DNA from: Rhizobiaceae bacterium CPCC 101076
GTDB taxonomy: Bacteria; Pseudomonadota; Alphaproteobacteria; Rhizobiales; Methylopilaceae
DNA length: 64,000 nt
Assembly: GCA_003347645.1 (NCBI GenBank)
Contig: QDFX01000010.1
Coordinates: forward strand, 1-64,000
Reading direction: 5' to 3'
This document shows, in pieces, positions 33,681-43,322 of this stretch. The notes beneath the pieces are model-generated. The model was not told the DNA's origin. It searched no databases and saw only the letters and a list, made by a program, of their open reading frames with translations. Numbering within the stretch: the first letter of the stretch is position 1; every line of letters begins with the position of its first letter. Position numbers and translations under genes: made by a program.

Positions 33681-36020
33681 ATGTACGAACGGCCGCATTC
33701 GATCTCGATCGACGCATTCCCGCTGACCGAGCAGCGGGAAACCTGGTGCGAAGCTCTGGCCGCCTTGTCGCTGGGTTGCGACCTGCCCGAGGCATTACAG
33801 CTTTCTGGAGAGATCCGAATCCAGCATTCGCCGTCCGGAGCACGCCTGTTCCGGCTTAGTTCGACCCGACAGCGGATCACCTGCGCTGGAGCCGGCCGGG
33901 CATGCGCCACGGCGCCAATGCTCGTTGTTTTCCATCAGTATGGACGCGGCGCGATCGGGGCGAGCACGCCGCGACGCGAGTTCGCGGACGGAGATGTCTC
34001 GGTCTGCGACCGCTCGTCGGCGTTTACGTTGGATCTCCGTGGCGATTTTGAACTGCTCGTTATGGAGGTGCCGCGAGAACGGCTCCTAGCCCGGCTGGGT
34101 CGTGCCAGGATCGAATTTCCATCAGTGCTCGGTTCGACGGTCGCCGCAGCTGCCGCCCGCCCGGTAATGCGGGCACTCGCGACGCATTTCGAGACGATTG
34201 CCGAAGCGGACATCGTCGCGGCCGAGATCGCGGTGACGGAACTCATTGCCGGCGCACTGCTTGGCGAGGCCCGACTTGCCGATGACAGCGGAAGTCAGGT
34301 CCAGGCGGCGCATTTCCGCCGGGTCACGGCCGCCATTGAGGTTCGCCTCGCCGATCCCGATCTGTCCATGGTCGAGATCGCGCGGCAGGAAGCGCTCTCC
34401 CAGCGCTACCTGCAGAAGCTGTTCGAACTGCAGGACACGACTTTCTCGGACTATCTCCGCCAGCGAAGGCTCGATCGGGCCAAGATTGATCTCGCCGATC
34501 CGGGTCATTCCTCGGAAAGCATCGCCGAGATCGGCTATCGCTGGGGCTTCCGTGATCAGGCGCATTTCAGCCGGGCGTTCAGTATCGCCTTCGGAGTGTC
34601 GCCTCGCGGCTTCCGCAGTTCGGCGCCGCAGGGTCCGAGCGTCTATCCGCTGCGCGGCCGGCCATTGGGCAAGGGACCGGGGCCTGTCGTCGTGCCGCTG
34701 CGGCCCGCATCCAGCGAGCCGAGCACAAGGGGATCGGCGCCCGATCACCGCGCCGATGCGGAGCCGGTCGACCGTCATCACATCAAGGTCGGCAAGGACA
34801 ACGTGCACTGGGGCTATCTCAGCCGGTCGATCCCGCCCGTCCTGCGCGTGCGCTCCGGTGCTCAAGTTACGATCGAGACGCTGACCCAGCACGCGTTTGA
34901 CGATTATGAGCGGATGATCAGGGGCGATCCGGGCGCGGAGGAAGTGTTCCGCTGGACTGCCGAGGGCAAGAACGTCGACCGGCGTGGAGCGGGGCCGATG
35001 AACGCCTCGATCTTCGGTCGCGGCGCGGGCGAGGGCTTCGGCGTCCACATCTTCACCGGCCCGGTATTTGTCCAGGATGCCGAGCCGGGCGACGTTCTGG
35101 AAGTTCAGATCCTCGATATCGCGCCGCGCCCCAGCGCAAATCCGCTGTTCGAGGGCCGCGCCTTTGCCTCGAATGCGGCCGCGTGGTGGGGATATCAATA
35201 TTCCGATCTGCTCGACGCGCCGGCCAAGCATGAGTCCGTGACCATCTACGAGGCAGACGGGGAATGGGCGCGGCCGGTCTATTCCTATCGCTGGACACCG
35301 CAGACCGATCCGTTCGGCGTCACCCACGAGACGATGGATTATCCCGGCGTACCGGTCGACCATTCGCGGGTGCGTGAGGAGCACGGCATCATGCCGAATG
35401 TGCGGGTGCCGCTCCGCCCGCATTTCGGCTGCATGGCCGTGGCTCCGCGCGAAAGCGACATGATCGATTCGATCCCGCCCGGCTATTTCGGCGGTAATTT
35501 CGATAATTGGCGCGCGGCCAAGGGTTCGACGCTTTATTTGCCGGTCGCTGTGCCGGGCGCGCTTTTCTCGGTCGGAGACGGCCATCTGGCGCAGGGCGAT
35601 GGCGAGATCAACGGCACGGCGCTGGAAGCCTCATTGACCGGGACCTTCCGTTTCATCGTCCACAAGCGGAATGCGCCCGGGAAACCATTCCTCAAGGGCC
35701 TCAACGGGCCGTTATTGGAGACCCCGAGCGAATTCGTACTGCACGGGTTCAGCTATCCGAACTACTTACGAGAGCTAGGTCGCAACGCCCAATCCGAGGT
35801 CTACAAGAAGTCATCGTTGAGCCGGGCGCTGCGCTCGGCCTTCCGCTCGACACGTCGTTTTCTGATGGATGTCTGGGGCCTGAGCGAGGATCAGGCGATC
35901 TCGCTGATCTCGGTCGCGGTAGACTTCGGCGTGACCCAGGTCGCGGACGGCAATTGGGGCGTTCATGCGGTCGTCCGGAAGGACATGTTCGAAGGCGAAC
36001 CCGCTCCGGCCAAGTCGTAA
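33681..36020 (+). CDS. AraC-family regulator fused to acetamidase/formamidase
   Basis: A 779-residue two-part protein. Residues 1 to about 205 form an AraC-type sensing domain of the AraC-binding-like class ([17 protein letters not shown]). About 213-312 are a complete double helix-turn-helix ([19 protein letters not shown], then [20 protein letters not shown] and GVSPRGF). About 313-366 are a Pro/Arg-rich linker. About 367-770 are a full acetamidase/formamidase domain closely matching the divergent exported paralogue ([76 protein letters not shown]). The frame is open throughout. ATG at 33681 is preferred because GGGAGG lies about 12 bases upstream; ATG at 33618 is the alternative. No signal peptide: a cytoplasmic, DNA-binding amidase. 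Likely role: amide-responsive regulator that destroys or senses its inducer. Confidence 0.9.
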   Translation: MYERPHSISIDAFPLTEQRETWCEALAALSLGCDLPEALQLSGEIRIQHSPSGARLFRLSSTRQRITCAGAGRACATAPMLVVFHQYGRGAIGASTPRREFADGDVSVCDRSSAFTLDLRGDFELLVMEVPRERLLARLGRARIEFPSVLGSTVAAAAARPVMRALATHFETIAEADIVAAEIAVTELIAGALLGEARLADDSGSQVQAAHFRRVTAAIEVRLADPDLSMVEIARQEALSQRYLQKLFELQDTTFSDYLRQRRLDRAKIDLADPGHSSESIAEIGYRWGFRDQAHFSRAFSIAFGVSPRGFRSSAPQGPSVYPLRGRPLGKGPGPVVVPLRPASSEPSTRGSAPDHRADAEPVDRHHIKVGKDNVHWGYLSRSIPPVLRVRSGAQVTIETLTQHAFDDYERMIRGDPGAEEVFRWTAEGKNVDRRGAGPMNASIFGRGAGEGFGVHIFTGPVFVQDAEPGDVLEVQILDIAPRPSANPLFEGRAFASNAAAWWGYQYSDLLDAPAKHESVTIYEADGEWARPVYSYRWTPQTDPFGVTHETMDYPGVPVDHSRVREEHGIMPNVRVPLRPHFGCMAVAPRESDMIDSIPPGYFGGNFDNWRAAKGSTLYLPVAVPGALFSVGDGHLAQGDGEINGTALEASLTGTFRFIVHKRNAPGKPFLKGLNGPLLETPSEFVLHGFSYPNYLRELGRNAQSEVYKKSSLSRALRSAFRSTRRFLMDVWGLSEDQAISLISVAVDFGVTQVADGNWGVHAVVRKDMFEGEPAPAKS

Positions 36021-36267
36021 ACAGCCGCAGGTGTCTGGGACATCTTGGGAAATCGTTAACCCCTTCATCTCGGCTGACTTATCCAGATTGACGGACGCCT
36101 CGGTCTCATAAAGAGTCTCTGTCGGGGGGCGCGAATCCAACCACGGAATCGTGGGGGAGGCTGGTTCGTGCCTAAGGCAACGACTTCTCTTCATGCCGAT
36201 GGGCGTGTCGTCCCCGGTGCTTGTTTCTGCTCGTCTCTTCCGCTGCTCTCGATCGAAGGAGCATGCG

Positions 36268-39200
36268 ATGCGTGACGAGACCCATTCCTCCCTCGATGAA
36301 CGGCAATTGCTCGGAGTGCTACGCGCCTTCCGAAAGGGCGATTTCTCGGCCCGCCTGCCAAACGACTTGACGGGGATCGCCGGTGAGATCGCCGAGGCCT
36401 TCAACGACGTCGTCGAGCTGAACGAGCGGACCACGCGAGAGCTCGCACGCCTTGGCGACATGGTCGGCAAGGAAGGCAAGATCAGCCATCGCGCCCGGTT
36501 GCCGCACGCGCAGGGCTCTTGGTCGGCCAATATCGACACCGTCAATACTCTGATCGCCGACACGCTGCAGCCGACGGCTGAAGTCGCGCGCGTGATCGGC
36601 GCGGTGGCGAAGGGTGACCTGTCGCAGACGATGAATCTGGAGATCGACGGGCGCGAACTGCGCGGCGAATTCCTACGCATCGGCAAGGTCGTGAATACGA
36701 TGGTGGGCCAGCTCGGCTCGTTCGCCTCGGAAGTGACGCGTGTGGCCCGCGAAGTCGGCACGGAAGGCAAGCTCGGCGGACAGGCGAAAGTGAGCGGCGT
36801 CGGCGGCACCTGGAAGGACCTGACCGACAACGTCAATGCCATGGCCGCGAACCTGACGGGCCAGGTGCGTAACATCGCCGAGGTGACGACCGCCGTCGCC
36901 AATGGCGACCTGTCGAAGAAGATCACCGTCGACGTGCGCGGCGAAATTCTGGAACTGAAGAACACCATCAACACGATGGTGGACCAGCTGAACTCGTTCG
37001 CCTCGGAAGTGACGCGTGTCGCCCGCGAAGTCGGCACCGAAGGCAAGCTCGGCGGCCAGGCGCGCGTGGAAGGCGTGGCCGGTACGTGGAAAGACCTGAC
37101 CGATAACGTCAACGGCATGGCGGCGAACCTGACGGGTCAGGTGCGTAACATCGCCGACGTCACGACCGCCGTGGCGCGCGGTGACCTGTCGAAGAAGATC
37201 ACCGTCGACGTGAAGGGCGAAATCCTGGAGCTGAAGAACACCATCAACACGATGGTGGACCAGCTGAATTCGTTCGCCTCGGAAGTGACGCGCGTGGCGC
37301 GCGAAGTGGGCACCGAAGGCAAGCTCGGCGGCCAGGCCAAGGTGGAAGGCGTGGCCGGCACGTGGAAAGACCTGACCGATAACGTCAACGGCATGGCGGC
37401 GAACCTCACCGGCCAGGTGCGTAACATCGCCGAGGTGACGACGGCCGTCGCGACCGGCGATTTGTCGAAGAAGATCACCGTCGACGTGCGTGGCGAAATC
37501 CTCGAACTGAAATCGACCATCAACACGATGGTGGACCAGCTGAACTCGTTCGCTTCGGAAGTGACGCGTGTCGCCCGCGAAGTGGGTACGGAAGGCAAGC
37601 TCGGCGGCCAGGCCCAGGTCGAGGGCGTGGCCGGCACGTGGAAGGACCTGACCGACAACGTCAACGGCATGGCGGCGAACCTCACCGGCCAGGTGCGTAA
37701 CATCGCCGACGTCACGACCGCCGTCGCGAACGGCGATTTGTCGAAGAAGATCACCGTCGACGTGCAGGGCGAGATCCTGCAGCTGAAGAACACCGTCAAC
37801 ACGATGGTGGACCAGCTGAACTCGTTCGCTTCGGAAGTGACGCGCGTCGCCCGCGAAGTGGGTACGGAAGGCAAGCTCGGCGGCCAGGCCCAGGTGAAGG
37901 GCGTGGCCGGCACGTGGAAGGACCTGACCGACAACGTCAACGGCATGGCGGCGAACCTGACCGGCCAGGTGCGCGGCATCGCCGACGTCGTCACCGCGGT
38001 GGCACAAGGCAATCTGAAGCGCAAGCTGACCGTTGACGCGAAGGGCGAGATCGCCTCTCTCGCCGACACCATCAACGGCATGATCGAGACCTTGGCAACG
38101 TTTGCTGATCAGGTGACGAACGTCGCGCGCGAGGTCGGTATCGAGGGCAAGCTCGGCGGCCAGGCGCGCGTGCCGGGCGCCGCTGGCCTGTGGCGCGACC
38201 TGACCGACAACGTCAACCAGCTCGCCGCGAACCTGACCACGCAGGTCCGCGCCATCGCCGAAGTGTCGACCGCCGTGACCAAAGGCGACCTGACGCGATC
38301 CATCACCGTCGAGGCCTCGGGCGAGGTCGCGGCGCTGAAGGACAACATCAACGAGATGATCCGCAACCTGAAGGATCAGACGTTAAAGAACACCGAGCAG
38401 GACTGGCTGAAGACCAACCTCGCGCGGTTCAGCCGCATGCTGCAGGGCGAGCGCGACCTCGCGACCGTGTCGAACATGGTGCTGTCGGAACTCGCGCCGC
38501 TGGTGAACGCGCAGCATGCGGTGTTCTACGTCAACCAGACCGACGACATGACCAACGAGCCGTCGCTCAAGCTCGCCGCGAGCTATGCCGCCAGCCAGTC
38601 GACGCCGCCCCCCGGCTATTTCAAGTTCGGCCAGGGGCTGATCGGCCAGTGCGCGGCGGAGAAGGAGCGCATCCTTCTGAAGAGCGTGCCGTCCGATTAC
38701 GTGAAGATCAGTTCCGGCCTTGGCGAGGCGACGCCGCTGAACGTCATCGTCCTACCGGCCCTCTTCGAGGACGACGTCAACGCCGTGCTTGAGCTCGCCT
38801 CGTTCGGCGAATTCAGCGAGACGCACCAGGTCTTTCTCGACCAACTGATGGAATCGATCGGCATCGTTCTCAATACGATCGCTGCGAACATGCGGACCGA
38901 GAGCCTGCTGGAGCAGTCGCAGCTTCTGACCGCTGAGTTGCAGATGCAGCAGGAGGAGTTGAAAAAGACGAACGACCGTCTCGAACAGCAGGCGACGACG
39001 CTTCGCCAGTCGGAAGAACTTCTCCGCTCCAACCAGGATCAGTTGCAGACCACGAACCTCGAGCTCGAGGAGAAGGCGCAGCTTCTCTCAATGCAGAACA
39101 AGCAGGTGGAAGCGAAGAACCGCGAGGTGGAACAGGCGAAGCTGGAACTCGAAGACAAGGCCGAACAGCTCGCCCTGACCTCGAAGTACAAATCCGAGTT

Positions 39201-41232
39201 CCTGGCCAATATGAGCCACGAGCTCCGTACGCCGCTTAACAGCCTTTTGATCCTGTCGAAGCTCCTCGCCGAGAACAGCGCAGGCAATCTGACCGAGAAG
39301 CAGGTCGAGTTCGCTCGCACGATCAATCATGCGGGCACCGACCTGCTGGCGCTGATCAACGACATTCTCGACCTGTCAAAGATCGAGTCCGGAACCGTGA
39401 CGCTCGATGTCAGCGAAATGCCGTTCGACCAGCTGGGAGACGATATGCGCCGGACCTTCGCGCAGATCGCCCAGACCAAGAAGCTCGACTTCTCGATCGA
39501 CCTCGATCCCAGGCTGCCGGCTTCGATCCACACTGACGAGAAGCGCTTGCAGCAGATCATCAAGAACCTGCTGTCGAACGCCTTCAAGTTCACCGAGAGC
39601 GGCCATGTCCATCTGAAGATCGAACAGGCTTCGTCCGGCTGGAGCGCGCAGCATTTCGATCGGCGGGGCAAGGTCGTGGCGTTCACCGTAGAGGACACCG
39701 GCATCGGCATTCCCGAAGACAAGCAGCGGCTGATCTTCGAGGCTTTCCAGCAGGCCGACGGCACGACCAGCCGCAAATACGGCGGCACCGGCCTCGGCCT
39801 CTCCATCAGCCGCGAGATCACGCGGCTGCTCGGCGGCGAACTGACGGTGACGAGCAATTCCGGCAACGGCTCGGCGTTCACGCTGTATCTGCCGCTCAAC
39901 ATGGCGCCGTCGGCGCAGCCAGTCCGTACGCCGGTCGCTCGCGGCATCTCCAGCATCCAGATACCGGAGCCGCAGACCGAGCGAGTGGCGGACGATCGCG
40001 AGACAATCAGCAAGAACGACCACGTCATCCTCATCGTCGAGGACGATCCACGCTTTGCCGGCGTCATCCTCAGCATGGCGCGCGAGGCCGGGTTCAAGGG
40101 CGTGGTGACGGCGGAGGGCACCTCGGTCGTGCCGCTCGCCAAACGCTACCATCCGGACGCGATCACGCTCGATATTGGCCTGCCGGACATGGATGGCTTC
40201 GCATTGCTCGATCTGCTGAAGCGAAACCCGGAGACACGTCATATCCCGATCCACGTCATTTCGGGCTTCGACGAAAGCGGGCTCAGCCTTGAGATCGGTG
40301 CCTATGGCGTGTCGAGCAAGCCGGTCGAGCGTGAAACGATCCTGTCGACCTTCGGCAAGGTGAAGGACCTCAACGCACGACAGCGGCGCCTCCTCGCCTT
40401 CGAACCGCCGTCGCGCAAGGGACGCATCGCCGACGTCATCGGCGACCGCGCCGTCGAGACCGAGAGCGTCTCGGAACAGAAGAATCTGGTCCGGGCGCTG
40501 TCGCAAGATTCGTTCGATTGCGTAGTGCTCGACCTCGAACACCCGGTCGAGGCGTTGTCCGACGAGGTGATCGACGCGATCCGCGCATCGCAGGCCCCGG
40601 TGATCGCCTATGCGCCGGAGTCCGGGACCACGGTTGGGACGCTTCTCGGCCGGATCGAACGGTTGCGCGTGGTCAACACGATCGCCCTGTTGCAGGACGA
40701 CGCGGCGCTCTGCCTGCATCGGCCGTTCGAGGAATTGTCCGATGCGGTCCAGGCCACTCTGCAGGCGCTCCGCCGCTGCGATCCGCAACTTGCCGGACGG
40801 AAGGTGCTCGTCATCGACGATGATATCCGCAACATCTTCTCGCTCACCAGCGCGCTCGAAGAGCACGGCATGGAGCTTCACTATGCCGAAAGCGGGCAGG
40901 CCGGGCTTGAGCTCCTCCGGAGAATCTCGGATGCCGATATCGCGCTCGTCGACATCATGATGCCCGGGATGGACGGCTATGAGACGATCAAGGAAATTCG
41001 GAGTATTCCGAGCTTCGCGGGGCTGCCGGTGATCGCCGTAACGGCGAAGGCCATGAAGGGCGACCGGCAGAAATGCATCGAGGCCGGCGCGTCCGACTAT
41101 GTCGCAAAGCCCGTCGACATGGATCAGCTGATCTCCGTGCTGCGTGTCTGGTTGCACCGGGCCGAGCAGATCGACCAGTCGCGGACCAATGTCGCGGCGC
41201 TCAATGACTCTCTCCGTCAACAGGCTGACTGA
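36268..41232 (+). CDS. Cytoplasmic poly-HAMP hybrid histidine kinase
   Basis: A 1654-residue soluble hybrid kinase. Residues about 10-700 are a chain of HAMP domains; at about 142-693 the DNA shows six tandem 276-bp units, each coding 92 residues (two HAMP modules). A GAF domain lies at about 718-870, a coiled coil at 875-975, HisKA with H984 ([13 protein letters not shown]), and HATPase at about 1088-1210. A receiver has D1302 ([10 protein letters not shown]), a degenerate receiver-like module spans about 1385-1460, and a second complete receiver has D1562 ([10 protein letters not shown]). No membrane helix. The layout recalls fungal Nik1-type osmosensing kinases and their bacterial relatives. 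ATG at 36268 follows GAAGGAG. The next gene encodes another hybrid kinase, eight bases downstream. Confidence 0.93.
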   Translation: MRDETHSSLDERQLLGVLRAFRKGDFSARLPNDLTGIAGEIAEAFNDVVELNERTTRELARLGDMVGKEGKISHRARLPHAQGSWSANIDTVNTLIADTLQPTAEVARVIGAVAKGDLSQTMNLEIDGRELRGEFLRIGKVVNTMVGQLGSFASEVTRVAREVGTEGKLGGQAKVSGVGGTWKDLTDNVNAMAANLTGQVRNIAEVTTAVANGDLSKKITVDVRGEILELKNTINTMVDQLNSFASEVTRVAREVGTEGKLGGQARVEGVAGTWKDLTDNVNGMAANLTGQVRNIADVTTAVARGDLSKKITVDVKGEILELKNTINTMVDQLNSFASEVTRVAREVGTEGKLGGQAKVEGVAGTWKDLTDNVNGMAANLTGQVRNIAEVTTAVATGDLSKKITVDVRGEILELKSTINTMVDQLNSFASEVTRVAREVGTEGKLGGQAQVEGVAGTWKDLTDNVNGMAANLTGQVRNIADVTTAVANGDLSKKITVDVQGEILQLKNTVNTMVDQLNSFASEVTRVAREVGTEGKLGGQAQVKGVAGTWKDLTDNVNGMAANLTGQVRGIADVVTAVAQGNLKRKLTVDAKGEIASLADTINGMIETLATFADQVTNVAREVGIEGKLGGQARVPGAAGLWRDLTDNVNQLAANLTTQVRAIAEVSTAVTKGDLTRSITVEASGEVAALKDNINEMIRNLKDQTLKNTEQDWLKTNLARFSRMLQGERDLATVSNMVLSELAPLVNAQHAVFYVNQTDDMTNEPSLKLAASYAASQSTPPPGYFKFGQGLIGQCAAEKERILLKSVPSDYVKISSGLGEATPLNVIVLPALFEDDVNAVLELASFGEFSETHQVFLDQLMESIGIVLNTIAANMRTESLLEQSQLLTAELQMQQEELKKTNDRLEQQATTLRQSEELLRSNQDQLQTTNLELEEKAQLLSMQNKQVEAKNREVEQAKLELEDKAEQLALTSKYKSEFLANMSHELRTPLNSLLILSKLLAENSAGNLTEKQVEFARTINHAGTDLLALINDILDLSKIESGTVTLDVSEMPFDQLGDDMRRTFAQIAQTKKLDFSIDLDPRLPASIHTDEKRLQQIIKNLLSNAFKFTESGHVHLKIEQASSGWSAQHFDRRGKVVAFTVEDTGIGIPEDKQRLIFEAFQQADGTTSRKYGGTGLGLSISREITRLLGGELTVTSNSGNGSAFTLYLPLNMAPSAQPVRTPVARGISSIQIPEPQTERVADDRETISKNDHVILIVEDDPRFAGVILSMAREAGFKGVVTAEGTSVVPLAKRYHPDAITLDIGLPDMDGFALLDLLKRNPETRHIPIHVISGFDESGLSLEIGAYGVSSKPVERETILSTFGKVKDLNARQRRLLAFEPPSRKGRIADVIGDRAVETESVSEQKNLVRALSQDSFDCVVLDLEHPVEALSDEVIDAIRASQAPVIAYAPESGTTVGTLLGRIERLRVVNTIALLQDDAALCLHRPFEELSDAVQATLQALRRCDPQLAGRKVLVIDDDIRNIFSLTSALEEHGMELHYAESGQAGLELLRRISDADIALVDIMMPGMDGYETIKEIRSIPSFAGLPVIAVTAKAMKGDRQKCIEAGASDYVAKPVDMDQLISVLRVWLHRAEQIDQSRTNVAALNDSLRQQAD
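36691..38346 (+). repeat. Six tandem 276-bp repeats coding HAMP pairs
   Basis: Units start at 36691, 36967, 37243, 37519, 37795 and 38071, all within the hybrid kinase gene and in frame. Units two to five are nearly identical in DNA as well as protein ([20 protein letters not shown] recurs exactly), while the first and last have drifted. The array should be prone to expansion and contraction by recombination. Confidence 0.95.
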
Positions 41233-41239
41233 TCAAACG

Positions 41240-43291
41240 ATGTCGCTGCAAGCGATGGACATGCCGGATTCGGAAGAGCCCCCGGCGCACAAGCCGGCGA
41301 GGGCCAAAATATTGATCGTCGACGACGATGAGCGGAATGCGCTCGCCGTCACCACGGTACTGGAAGAGCTTGACCAGGAACTGGTCGTCGCCCGCTCCGG
41401 TGAGGAAGCGCTTCGATGCCTTCTTCACGACGACTTCGCGGTGATCCTGCTCGACCTGCACATGCCCGGCATGGACGGCTATGAGACCGCGGAGCTGATC
41501 CGGGCCCGGCGGCGCACCCAGCACATTCCGATCGTCTTCCTCACCGCTGTCTTCCGCGATGAATCGCATCTGATCCAAGCCTATTCGGCCGGCGCGGTCG
41601 ACATGGTGTTCAAGCCGGTCGATCCGTTCGTGCTACGCTCGAAGGTCTCCGTTTTCGTCCAGCTCTATCTCAAGCAGGCCGAGGCACAGCGGGAAGCGGA
41701 ACTCCGGCACCGCCTCCAGGAGGAGAACTTCCGCGTCCGTACGGAAAAGCTCCTCGCCGAGCAGGAACTGAAACGGACACAGGCGCGGCAGGACGCGATC
41801 CTGCAATCCCTGGCGGTCTGCTTCCATTCGAGCACCGCCGAGCCGCCGTTCGAGACCGGCTTCATCTCGGACACGGTCGAGAAGCTGACCGGCTTCCCCG
41901 CCGCGCGCTTCATGGAGGATCCCGGTTTCGGCTTCACCCGGATGCATCCCGACGATGCCGACCGGGTCGTGGCGGAACTGAGGGCGGCCCAGGAGACCGG
42001 CTCGTACTCGTCCGAATTCCGCTGGCGCTGCGCCGACGGCAGCTACCGTACATTCCTCGACCAGGGCGTTACCGCTATGGGCGAGGACGGGAGGCAGGAA
42101 TTGTTCGGCACGATGATCGACGTGACCGAGCTGCGCATGCTGCAGCAGCAGCTTGTGCAGGCGCAGAAGATGGAGACCGTCGGTCAGCTCACGGGCGGCA
42201 TCGCGCACGATTTCAACAATCTGCTGACCGTCATCATGGGTAATCTCGATCTCGTCTCGCGCAAGATCACCGGCGACGAGAGGATCAACCGGCAATTGGG
42301 CGCGATCCGTCATGCCGCGGAGCGCGGGCAGAACCTGACGAGCCAGTTACTCGCCTTCTCCCGCCGACAGCACCTGACACCGGAAGTGCTCGACGTGAAT
42401 CTCCTGATCACGCGCTTCGAAAGCCTGGTCCGGCACGCCGTTGGCGAGATTGTGCATCTCGAGACGGTGGCGGCCAGCAAAGCGGTGATCTGCGATGTCG
42501 ACCCGGCGCAGCTTGAGACCGCGCTGCTCAATCTGGCGGTCAATGCACGCGACGCCATGCCGTCAGGCGGCAAGCTCGTTTTTGAAGTCCGGCCTCTGTC
42601 GGACGGGGACGAGCTTTTGTCCGACAGGCCGCCCGAGGCGAATGGTCCGTGGATCGCGATCAGCGCCATCGACACCGGTGTCGGAATGCCGCCGGAAGTG
42701 ATCGCGCGGGCGTTCGAGCCGTTCTTCACCACCAAAGGGCCAGGCAAGGGCAGCGGCCTCGGCCTGAGCCAGGTCTACGGCTTCGCACGGCAGTCCGGCG
42801 GCTTCGTCGCGGTGCGCAGCGAAGTCGGCCAGGGCACGCGTATGGCGATCTGCCTCCCGCTTTGCGAAAAGCAGCCCGAGCGGGTGGTTAGCGACGAGAT
42901 CGGCGACAAGCCGCTCAGCGGCAATGCCGAGCGCATCCTGCTCGTCGAGGACGATGCCGCCGTGCTCGCGCTCGGGATCGAGATGCTGATGGATCTTGGC
43001 TACCAGGTGACCACGGCGTCGGATGCAGCGAGCGCGCTCGAAATCATAAAGCGCGGCGAGCCGATCGATCTCATCTTCTCCGATGTCGTGATGCCGGGTG
43101 GGAAATCGGGTGTTGATCTCGCGCGCGAGGTCAAGGAACTCAGGCCCGGCCTGCCGGTCCTCCTGACCTCGGGTTACACCGGCGAGGCGCTCAACGTGCA
43201 TACGCGGGACGTCGAAACCTTGCCGCTGATCGCGAAGCCGTTCCGGCAGGAAGAGCTGGCGGCGAAGCTCCGCGAGACGATGGGCGCATAA
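41240..43291 (+). CDS. Hybrid histidine kinase: receiver-PAS-kinase-receiver
   Basis: A 683-residue soluble protein. An N-terminal receiver (about 28-145) has phosphoacceptor D72 (LLDLHMPGMDG) and K in VFKPVDP. A coiled coil and PAS domain (about 195-305) follow. The HisKA-type domain has H323 (GGIAHDFNNLLTVIMGNL), then a HATPase domain (about 425-545) with N and G boxes (NLAVNARDAM, DTGVGMPPEV, GKGSGLGLS), and a C-terminal receiver with D615 (FSDVVMPGGKSG). It starts eight bases after the poly-HAMP kinase stop, so both are probably made together and may exchange phosphate. The start is uncertain: ATG at 41204 overlaps the preceding gene. No output DNA-binding domain is present. Confidence 0.9.
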   Translation: MSLQAMDMPDSEEPPAHKPARAKILIVDDDERNALAVTTVLEELDQELVVARSGEEALRCLLHDDFAVILLDLHMPGMDGYETAELIRARRRTQHIPIVFLTAVFRDESHLIQAYSAGAVDMVFKPVDPFVLRSKVSVFVQLYLKQAEAQREAELRHRLQEENFRVRTEKLLAEQELKRTQARQDAILQSLAVCFHSSTAEPPFETGFISDTVEKLTGFPAARFMEDPGFGFTRMHPDDADRVVAELRAAQETGSYSSEFRWRCADGSYRTFLDQGVTAMGEDGRQELFGTMIDVTELRMLQQQLVQAQKMETVGQLTGGIAHDFNNLLTVIMGNLDLVSRKITGDERINRQLGAIRHAAERGQNLTSQLLAFSRRQHLTPEVLDVNLLITRFESLVRHAVGEIVHLETVAASKAVICDVDPAQLETALLNLAVNARDAMPSGGKLVFEVRPLSDGDELLSDRPPEANGPWIAISAIDTGVGMPPEVIARAFEPFFTTKGPGKGSGLGLSQVYGFARQSGGFVAVRSEVGQGTRMAICLPLCEKQPERVVSDEIGDKPLSGNAERILLVEDDAAVLALGIEMLMDLGYQVTTASDAASALEIIKRGEPIDLIFSDVVMPGGKSGVDLAREVKELRPGLPVLLTSGYTGEALNVHTRDVETLPLIAKPFRQEELAAKLRETMGA

Positions 43292-43322
43292 GCTCCAGCG
43301 GGGACGCCGAAGCTTTGTTCAT

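Noticed and set aside
36673-38007. Antisense open frame with internal repeats opposite the HAMP array
   Set aside because: Its repeats are only the mirror of the coded HAMP repeats; no ribosome-binding site or known domain.
36691-38346. Regular repeat array considered as a CRISPR or satellite
   Set aside because: Units are 276 bp, contiguous and in frame inside a kinase gene; there are no short repeats with unique spacers.
41144-41239. Upstream extension of the second hybrid kinase overlapping the first kinase gene
   Set aside because: The extra residues are low-complexity out-of-frame reading of the preceding gene; ATG at 41240 directly precedes the receiver domain.
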